Shown here: positions 5,968 to 9,651 of the stretch, piece by piece
Layout: every line of letters starts with the position of its first letter
How positions within the stretch are numbered: the first letter of the stretch is position 1
Source of the DNA: Akkermansia sp.
Lineage (GTDB): Bacteria; Verrucomicrobiota; Verrucomicrobiia; Verrucomicrobiales; Akkermansiaceae
DNA length: 9,651 nucleotides
Direction of reading: 5' to 3'
NCBI GenBank assembly: GCA_017628435.1
Contig: JAGBZE010000142.1
Location: 1-9,651, forward strand
The notes under the pieces: generated by a model
The model's input: only the letters and a program-made list of their open reading frames with translations
Told to the model about the DNA's origin: nothing
The model's database searches: none
Translations under genes and position numbers: made by a program

Positions 5968-5996
5968 ACTCTAGCAGATGCAAGGTGGAGCGTCAA
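5968..5996 (-). promoter_or_regulatory. Promoter of the methyltransferase gene
   Basis: On the - strand TTGACG (5996-5991) and TAGAGT (5973-5968) are 17 bases apart, and the -10 box ends seven bases before the ATG at 5960. The -35 box overlaps the alternative TTG codon, which argues against use of that longer start. Confidence 0.6.
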
Positions 5997-6072
5997 GCGG
6001 TTTTCGTGCGCCCGCTCTCCTTCGCATGGCTCCCGGAACCTCGTGAGTGAGAAATAAGGAAAAATAATTCAC

Positions 6073-6120
6073 TTTTTTTCAAAAAAAGGTCTTGACGTGT
6101 CGGGGAACTGGTGGTATATT
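6073..6120 (+). promoter_or_regulatory. Strong promoter of the initiator tRNA with an AT-rich upstream element
   Basis: TTGACG (6092-6097) and TATATT (6115-6120) are separated by exactly 17 bases. Just upstream lies a 7-C-7 palindrome of T and A (6073-6087) at the place of an UP element. Transcription would start near 6127, giving a 5' leader of about 28 bases to be removed from the tRNA precursor. Confidence 0.8.
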
Positions 6121-6154
6121 TCTGCCGCACCCAGTAGGGTGGCTTAAATAAAAT

Positions 6155-6228
6155 CGCGGGATGGAGCAGCCAGGTAGCTCGTCAGGCTCATAACCTGAAG
6201 GCCGCAGGTTCAAATCCTGCTCCGGCAA
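6155..6228 (+). tRNA. Initiator tRNA-fMet (CAT anticodon), with two atypical base pairs
   Basis: The sequence folds as a 74-base tRNA with anticodon CAT at 6189-6191. Initiator features are visible: an unpaired C1 opposite A72, the A11-U24 D-stem pair, and a G-C-rich end of the anticodon stem. D arm (GAGC/GCTC), anticodon stem (TCAGG/CCTGA) and T stem (GCAGG/CCTGC) are all intact, and the discriminator base is A. CCA is not encoded, so it must be added by the CCA-adding enzyme. Two oddities exist. Position 4 (G6158) faces G69 (G6224), which breaks the acceptor stem, while every other stem pair apart from C1/A72 is sound. The first of the usual three consecutive G-C pairs is A29-U41 (6184, 6196). 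The gene has its own promoter and terminator. Whether it is fully functional depends on whether the G-G mismatch is real. Confidence 0.93.
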
Positions 6229-6242
6229 TAAAAAAATGCTGT

Positions 6243-6288
6243 AAAAACGCGCTGTAGAGGATGTAACCCCTTTACAGCGCGTTTTTTT
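6243..6288 (+). terminator. Intrinsic terminator of the initiator tRNA gene
   Basis: A long stem pairs 6244-6260 with 6269-6285, including one G-T pair, around a short loop. Seven T residues follow the G at 6281 (6282-6288). It lies 15 bases after the tRNA end and would close a single-gene transcript. The A run on its left side lets it work on the - strand as well. Confidence 0.92.
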
Positions 6289-6321
6289 GTCTTGTGGGGG
6301 TATATATTGCCGTGATAGCGT

Positions 6322-6368
6322 GGGTGTACATAAGGGTGCACACAGGGTGTACACAGGGGGTACACACA
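6322..6368. repeat. Imperfect tandem repeat of about 11-13 bases, four units
   Basis: Units GGGTGTACATA (6322-6332), GGGTGCACACA (6334-6344), GGGTGTACACA (6345-6355) and GGGGGTACACACA (6356-6368) follow one another with one spacer base after the first. It looks like a minisatellite formed by slippage, and no function is evident. The GGG runs recur every 11 bases. Confidence 0.8.
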
Positions 6369-6473
6369 AACCCGAGGACACACCTCCTGCCGGGGGTACA
6401 TATAGGTAAAAGATAATCCCATAGCATACACATTATGGCATGGATTATTATTACGGGCAGCGAAGCTCCACCA

Positions 6474-6495
6474 GGGCGGGAGAAGGGCGGGAGAA
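6474..6495. repeat. Perfect 11-bp tandem duplication
   Basis: GGGCGGGAGAA occurs twice in direct succession (6474-6484 and 6485-6495). The four GGG runs also satisfy a short-loop G-quadruplex pattern (loops of 1, 4 and 1 bases) on the + strand. Confidence 0.9.
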
Positions 6496-6624
6496 GAAGA
6501 GGAAAGCCGCATATTTGCCTTGCTCTGTTTTGTTGGTCTGTGGTACACTCCGCATGCCGCTTGGTGCGGCAAATCATCAGGCGGCGTACTTATATGATAC
6601 AATACGCACTGATACACACACTGG

Positions 6625-6645
6625 CAGTCAATCCCGTGTTGACTG
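6625..6645. repeat. 7-bp inverted repeat with a 7-base gap
   Basis: CAGTCAA (6625-6631) and TTGACTG (6639-6645) are perfect complements around a seven-base centre. The right arm contains a -35-like TTGACT but has no -10 box at the right distance, so an operator or weak hairpin is possible. Nothing decides between these. Confidence 0.45.
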
Positions 6646-6696
6646 AGCAACTGATATGGATTTTGTTCATTGCGTTCCAGCGGTGTTAGAATCCGC

Positions 6697-6735
6697 GCCC
6701 TGTCCCGGGAAACCGGGGCGGGGCATTTTCTTTTT
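6697..6735 (+). terminator. Hairpin terminator with a GAAA tetraloop
   Basis: A continuous 12-bp stem (6697-6708 with 6713-6724, including two T-G pairs) is capped by GAAA and followed by ATTTTCTTTTT. What it terminates is unclear. A possible promoter (TTGTTC 6663-6668, 18-base spacer, TAGAAT 6687-6692) would start transcription only at about 6699, so it may instead insulate the promoter at 6744. Confidence 0.8.
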
Positions 6736-6743
6736 AATGTCGC

Positions 6744-6772
6744 TTGACATGTGCCGCTCGTTGTGTTCTAAT
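6744..6772 (+). promoter_or_regulatory. Near-consensus promoter in the gene-poor stretch
   Basis: TTGACA (6744-6749) is a perfect -35 consensus. TCTAAT (6767-6772) matches five of six -10 bases, and the spacer is exactly 17. The predicted start is about 6779. No start codon follows at the 6-7 base spacing seen for the protein genes here, which suggests a non-coding transcript. Confidence 0.7.
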
Positions 6773-6778
6773 AACCGC

Positions 6779-6860
6779 GGCGGGTAACCGCTCAATGCAG
6801 TGCATTGTATCATATTTATCAGCCCCCGGGTGTTGCCGCACCGCTAACGGGGGCTTTTTC
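6779..6860 (+). ncRNA. Candidate small RNA of about 80 bases
   Basis: The unit is delimited by the promoter at 6744-6772 and the terminator at 6821-6860. Within it, GCGG/CCGC (6777-6780, 6788-6791) can form a small hairpin. CAATGCA-G-TGCATTG (6793-6807) is a perfect palindrome around one base, and an unpaired A/T-rich segment (6808-6820) precedes the terminator stem. I see no match to tmRNA, 6S, SRP RNA, RNase P RNA or a riboswitch I know. An ATG at 6795 inside the palindrome could start a short peptide that runs through the terminator, so a leader peptide is an alternative. The exact 5' end is inferred. Confidence 0.4.
6821..6860 (+). terminator. Intrinsic terminator closing the candidate small RNA
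   Basis: AGCCCCCG (6821-6828) pairs perfectly with CGGGGGCT (6848-6855) and is followed by TTTTC. The 19-base loop contains a small internal GGTG/CACC hairpin. Confidence 0.82.
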
Positions 6861-6873
6861 TTTGCCTATGGAA

Positions 6874-6885
6874 AATTGTACAATT
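6874..6885. repeat. Perfect 12-bp palindrome
   Basis: AATTGTACAATT is fully self-complementary without a gap. It lies about 15 bases after the preceding terminator with no gene start nearby, so a binding site is possible but unsupported by context. Confidence 0.4.
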
Positions 6886-7021
6886 CGGGGATATGCGTCC
6901 CCTCACTCACCCACACAGCCCCACCCCCGAACGCGCGCCGGGTAGGGTATGGAACCGCCCACCAAAAGCAAAGGGGTAGGGGTGGGTAGTCAAAAAGGGC
7001 GAGCCAAGCAGAACCATAGCC

Positions 7022-7136
7022 GGAGCACGCGCTCCACCAGATGCACCAGGGCGAGAACACCAGCGAGCCACGCAAGCGGACATCTGGAAGCGGGGAATCC
7101 TCTGCATTCAGGCGTGCATCATTCCCGCATGAATGC
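7022..7136. repeat. Cluster of short inverted repeats, possible structured element
   Basis: GGAGC/GCTCC (7022-7026, 7031-7035) forms a tight hairpin, and CCAGATG (7037-7043) pairs with CATCTGG (7081-7087). GGGAAT (7093-7098) can pair with ATTCCC (7121-7126). GCATTCA (7104-7110) can pair with TGAATGC (7130-7136). The last two are interleaved, as in an H-type pseudoknot. No promoter of good quality precedes the cluster. Confidence 0.35.
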
Positions 7137-7231
7137 CACTGTTCACCCTGTACGATACCCTACTGAGTGCTGTATGACACAAAATAGAGGATTGAGCACA
7201 AAAAGGGGCACAGGGGACACTGAAAGGGGGG

Positions 7232-7288
7232 GGCGGGTTTGCTGTGTAAGTAGCTTATATATCAATGTTTTTAATCCTACTCCCGCAA
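7232..7288 (+). pseudogene. Degenerate tRNA, probably an initiator tRNA remnant
   Basis: The 3' end (7269-7288) matches the last 20 bases of the intact initiator tRNA at 16 positions, including AATCCT and CTCC followed by GCAA. GCGGG (7233-7237) pairs with CCCGC (7282-7286), exactly where an acceptor stem belongs. GCT/AGC (7241-7243, 7252-7254) can form a D stem with a GTAGCT shared with the intact gene. The element is only about 57 bases long, the anticodon arm and the 5' strand of the T stem are missing, and no anticodon can be read. A hairpin terminator follows closely, as after the intact gene. It may be a decayed duplicate or the distal end of an insertion at the tRNA. Confidence 0.4.
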
Positions 7289-7346
7289 TTCAGAAAACCG
7301 CCGAGGATAAACTCCCGGCGGTTTTCTTATGCTTGCTGTGTAGCTT
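7239..7346. repeat. Pair of short direct repeats around the second terminator
   Basis: TTGCTGTGTA-AGTA-GCTT (7239-7256) recurs as TTGCTGTGTA-GCTT (7333-7346), identical except for four extra bases in the first copy. The pair flanks the tRNA-like 3' end and the terminator, and could reflect a small duplication. Confidence 0.6.
7293..7326. terminator. Bidirectional terminator downstream of GH89
   Basis: GAAAACCGCCG (7293-7303) pairs perfectly with CGGCGGTTTTC (7316-7326) around a 12-base loop. Read on the - strand it lies about 60 bases after the GH89 stop and has a TTTT run in the distal arm. On the + strand it would end transcripts coming through the tRNA-like remnant. Confidence 0.8.
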
Positions 7347-7385
7347 GTGGAGGTGGGAGGAATATCCACCAGTTACGCTTCGCTA

Positions 7386-9587
7386 TTACTTGAGAATTTT
7401 TTCTGCAATATCCATCACGTTGCCCTGCGGGGAGGTGAGCAGGTTGAGCTTGCGCTTGCGGAAGTTCTGCTCCACGGTGTCCACCGATTTACTGAGCTCG
7501 TAGCTGGTGCTGACGGCTTCGCCGTTATTCTCGGTGGTCTGGGTGGCGGAGCGGCCTCCTTCTCCCTGAAGTGTCTGGCCCATGAGTTCCGCCTCCTTGA
7601 CGCAGAAGAAGGCCTCCCAGCGTTTGAGGTAGTATTCGCTCATCAGTTCTGAAAGCTGGCGGTGGGCATAGTCGTTGAGCATGCCGTTGGTCGGGGTCCA
7701 AGTGGTGATTAGCTGCAGCAGGGCATTGCGCATCTGGCGGCGTGCGGTGGGGCTGTTGCCGCCTTTGCTTTCAGCACCTTCCAGATATTTGCCCAGCAGG
7801 AAGTGCTCGGAGGTGGCTAGCACCTCTGCGGTGTCGCGGATAATCTGGAGGAATGCTTCCGACTCGCGTCTGAATGCGGTAAGATCCTTTTCCTGGTAGG
7901 CTTCATTTACCTTGGGAAGCTGCACGCGTGCCCGGTCTGCCAGCACCTGGCGGCAGAGGTCTGCCAGGTCATAGCGGTAGGTGTCCAGTTTGTCGAGCTT
8001 GTGATCCTTGCCAGCCTGGAGCATCAGTCTTGCGGCTTTGAGTACGTGCCCATGCTTGTAGTAATCACCGGCGTTTGACCAGGTGGAGGCCTTGCTGGCG
8101 GTGAGGCTGGGTCGGGCGCAGAGAATGCTTTCCTGACATCCTTCCTGCAGGCGGATGGGGGAGTACACGCTTTCCATGAGGAGGTTCAGCGCCCTCTTTA
8201 TGCTTCTGGAGCTTACGCCGTAGCGATTCCGTATGTATTCCTTCAGGAAGTCGTCGCGGTCGATTTGCTCGCGTGTATTAAGGCGTTCGGTGAGCAGGGC
8301 GTAGTACAGAGGGTTGGTTTCCAGCCCTTCTGAGAGCAGGCCGATGCCGACAGCTCCCCCGGGGTAGCCCTTCATGTTTTCCAGCAGCTCCACGCCGCCG
8401 TATAAACCATGGTTGCCTCCGAAGTTGGGCAGCTCACACCAGATGTGAGGTCGTCCCTGGTAATTCCGGGAAATGTTGTGGCGGGGGGTCATGTCCTTAT
8501 CCAGCGCCAGAATGAGGGTGTGGTTCTTATCTGTTCCGGCCAGCAGGTCGCGGTGCGGGTTGTGTCCCCAGGCCTGGATAAGCCAGACTGAGCCGGGGCT
8601 GGCTTTCTGCATGGCGCTTTGCACAGCCTGGGCCGCCGGGGTAAGCGGAGTGCCGCCGGTGCTGCCGCCTTCATGGAATAAATCGCCACCGAAGTATTTT
8701 CCTTGGTATCCGTAGACCTTGCGGAGATTCTTGTACCATAGGGCTGCAAGTCTGGGGAAATCTTCTGCTGTGGGCTGGAGAATAGCTGGGCGATTGTAAT
8801 GCCCGCACCATTTGCCCTGGGGGATGATGCGCCCGCGGATTCTGCCCGCCGGCATATCATGCGGCAGGAATCCGACATACCCCTGCAGCACGGGCTCCAT
8901 GCCCAGCTCGCGCAGACGGCGCACGAGAAAACGTCCCAGTCTTGCCTCGTGTCTGATGATGACCCCGCTGACCGGGCCGCCTTCGCCTTCCAGATTTCCC
9001 ATATTCCACCAGGCTGCATAGGCCGGGTTAGGAATGAAGCCTGAAATTTTACTGATGGGGTAGCCGATGTTCTGCAGAAAGAGTTGCCAGACACGTTCCA
9101 GACCTGCCGTAACAAGCACATGGGTGTAGCCGGATAAAGCAAGTCTGTCCAGCTCCTGCTCCCAGCGCTGGAGACTCCAGTGGGTGCCGGTGTAGCTGAG
9201 GGTGCAGTAGTTGTAGGCGTAGTTAATGGGGAGGGCTTCTGGCACCTGAACCGGTTCCTCCGGCAGGGTGAATGCGGCAGTGCGGAGGTTGTCGCCATTC
9301 CAGGAGAGGTGTACATGAGCCAGTTTGCGCAGGTAGTATCCGTATGCTCGAATGCATTCGAGCACGCTGCTGGCAGTGATGAGAAGCTTGCCGTTGCGTG
9401 TAGAGATGGTGGGCTGGCTGCTCTCTTTCTGGAGGCAGAACTCTACCTTATCTGCATATTCCGGCGTAACTCGGTGTACCAGCTCCATGGCTGGGGTTGT
9501 TTCTGCCTGGGCGGGTACAGACGCAGCAACCAGCGCCGGAATAGCACTGGTTGCTGCGAGAAACGCCGTAAAAGTACGGTGATGCAT
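7386..9587 (-). CDS. Secreted alpha-N-acetylglucosaminidase, GH89 (NAGLU family)
   Basis: The 733-residue protein removes terminal alpha-linked N-acetylglucosamine. Known family substrates are the alpha-1,4-GlcNAc caps of gastric-type mucin O-glycans and heparan sulphate ends. A signal peptide (1-28, ending AQA before Glu29) directs export; no lipobox is seen. An N-terminal alpha/beta domain (about 33-110) is followed by the catalytic barrel (about 118-440) and a helical C-terminal domain. Family landmarks are NYCTLSYT (126-133), AWWNMGNLEGEG (192-203), GYVGFLP (236-242), CELPNFGGNHGLYGG (384-398), the acid/base Glu306 in GDLFHEGG and the nucleophile Glu420 in LLSEGLETNP, both present. The length is close to human NAGLU and lacks the binding modules of the much larger clostridial enzymes. 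The ATG at 9587 lies 18 bases after the stop of an upstream - strand gene and has neither a nearby -10 box nor a Shine-Dalgarno sequence, so it is probably read from that gene's promoter. Confidence 0.95.
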   Translation of the reverse strand: MHHRTFTAFLAATSAIPALVAASVPAQAETTPAMELVHRVTPEYADKVEFCLQKESSQPTISTRNGKLLITASSVLECIRAYGYYLRKLAHVHLSWNGDNLRTAAFTLPEEPVQVPEALPINYAYNYCTLSYTGTHWSLQRWEQELDRLALSGYTHVLVTAGLERVWQLFLQNIGYPISKISGFIPNPAYAAWWNMGNLEGEGGPVSGVIIRHEARLGRFLVRRLRELGMEPVLQGYVGFLPHDMPAGRIRGRIIPQGKWCGHYNRPAILQPTAEDFPRLAALWYKNLRKVYGYQGKYFGGDLFHEGGSTGGTPLTPAAQAVQSAMQKASPGSVWLIQAWGHNPHRDLLAGTDKNHTLILALDKDMTPRHNISRNYQGRPHIWCELPNFGGNHGLYGGVELLENMKGYPGGAVGIGLLSEGLETNPLYYALLTERLNTREQIDRDDFLKEYIRNRYGVSSRSIKRALNLLMESVYSPIRLQEGCQESILCARPSLTASKASTWSNAGDYYKHGHVLKAARLMLQAGKDHKLDKLDTYRYDLADLCRQVLADRARVQLPKVNEAYQEKDLTAFRRESEAFLQIIRDTAEVLATSEHFLLGKYLEGAESKGGNSPTARRQMRNALLQLITTWTPTNGMLNDYAHRQLSELMSEYYLKRWEAFFCVKEAELMGQTLQGEGGRSATQTTENNGEAVSTSYELSKSVDTVEQNFRKRKLNLLTSPQGNVMDIAEKILK

Positions 9588-9605
9588 ATAATGTAAAAGG
9601 TTAAT

Positions 9606-9651
9606 TTACCAGAGCTTGATGTTGGAGATGTTGTCCTCGTTATCGGTGCCC
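9606..9651 (-). CDS. C-terminal end of an upstream gene (partial)
   Basis: Read on the - strand the window edge encodes GTDNEDNISNIKLW followed by TAA (9608-9606), 18 bases before the GH89 start. The frame is open to the edge and the close spacing suggests an operon with GH89. The ending DNISNIKLW resembles the last strand of concanavalin/LamG-like or other jelly-roll domains found on secreted glycosidases, but 14 residues are too few for an assignment. Confidence 0.55.
   Translation of the reverse strand, partial: GTDNEDNISNIKLW

Larger units (their letters stand above)
6289..7292. other. About 1 kb without a convincing protein gene, rich in small repeats
   Basis: Open frames here are short, overlap on both strands and look compositionally random (Cys, Pro, Trp and Arg clusters), so I call none of them genes. 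The stretch holds short tandem repeats near 6322 and 6474, several G-rich runs on the + strand, and a hairpin at 6555-6571. It also holds a 7-bp inverted repeat at 6625-6645, a strong hairpin terminator at 6697-6735, a promoter-terminator unit at 6744-6860 and a 12-bp palindrome (6874-6885). More inverted repeats lie at 7022-7136, and a tRNA-like remnant lies at 7232-7288. The region sits between an initiator tRNA gene and its degenerate copy, which would fit a decayed insertion, but no integrase or transposase is visible. Confidence 0.6.

Noticed and set aside
6435..6689. Short + strand open frames between the tRNA and the small-RNA promoter
   Set aside because: They contain the 11-bp duplication in shifted frames, overlap antisense frames of equal quality, and lack promoter or start signals.
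6866..7107. Overlapping - strand open frames rich in Trp, Cys, Pro and Gly
   Set aside because: The two frames overlap each other. They have no start signal of the kind seen at the other genes and no recognisable domain.
6949..7503. A 184-residue + strand open frame running into the GH89 region
   Set aside because: It crosses a terminator hairpin and the antisense of GH89, and its composition is unlike the real genes. I found no domain in it.

Overview
This is a bacterial chromosome segment with GC-rich genes and no complete mobile element. The gene mix is a bactofilin, a secreted alpha-N-acetylglucosaminidase of family GH89, an M42 peptidase, an OppD/DppD-type ATPase and a ComEB/dCMP-deaminase-like protein. 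It fits a gut, mucin-associated Verrucomicrobiota bacterium of the Akkermansia type. That assignment is inferred from gene content only and is moderate at best.

Left part (1-3320): a short bactofilin gene on + (28-348) with its own terminator converges on a two-gene - strand operon, in which a dCMP-deaminase-like gene (2002-1508) overlaps an OppD-type ATPase gene (1511-525) by 4 bases. Where these units converge lies an array of four perfect, mutually different hairpins joined by an identical 7-base linker (442-532). It runs into the 3' end of the ATPase gene. A divergent 122-bp gap (2003-2124) carries a promoter for the deaminase operon and one for an M42 aminopeptidase (2125-3261, +), which ends in an unusual Lys/Cys-rich tail and a bidirectional terminator.

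Middle part (3336-6000, all - strand): an orphan D12-class DNA adenine methyltransferase (5960-4851), then a small coiled-coil lipoprotein (4804-4430) that overlaps by 4 bases a single-pass membrane protein with a Pro/Ala-rich N terminus and a periplasmic coiled coil (4433-3336). The last two look like a dedicated envelope pair.

Right part: an initiator tRNA gene (6155-6228) with a textbook promoter and terminator but two unusual base pairs. About 1.1 kb without a credible protein gene follows (6289-7292). It holds short tandem repeats, G-quadruplex-capable runs, inverted repeats, a small independent transcription unit (6744-6860) and, at its far end, a degenerate copy of the initiator tRNA followed by another hairpin terminator. 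Then come GH89 (9587-7386, -) and the last codons of an upstream - strand gene (9606-9651).

The most general regulatory observation is that all five protein genes that begin a transcription unit have a sigma70-like -10 box ending only 6 or 7 bases before the start codon. That predicts largely leaderless mRNAs and agrees with the lack of convincing Shine-Dalgarno sequences.
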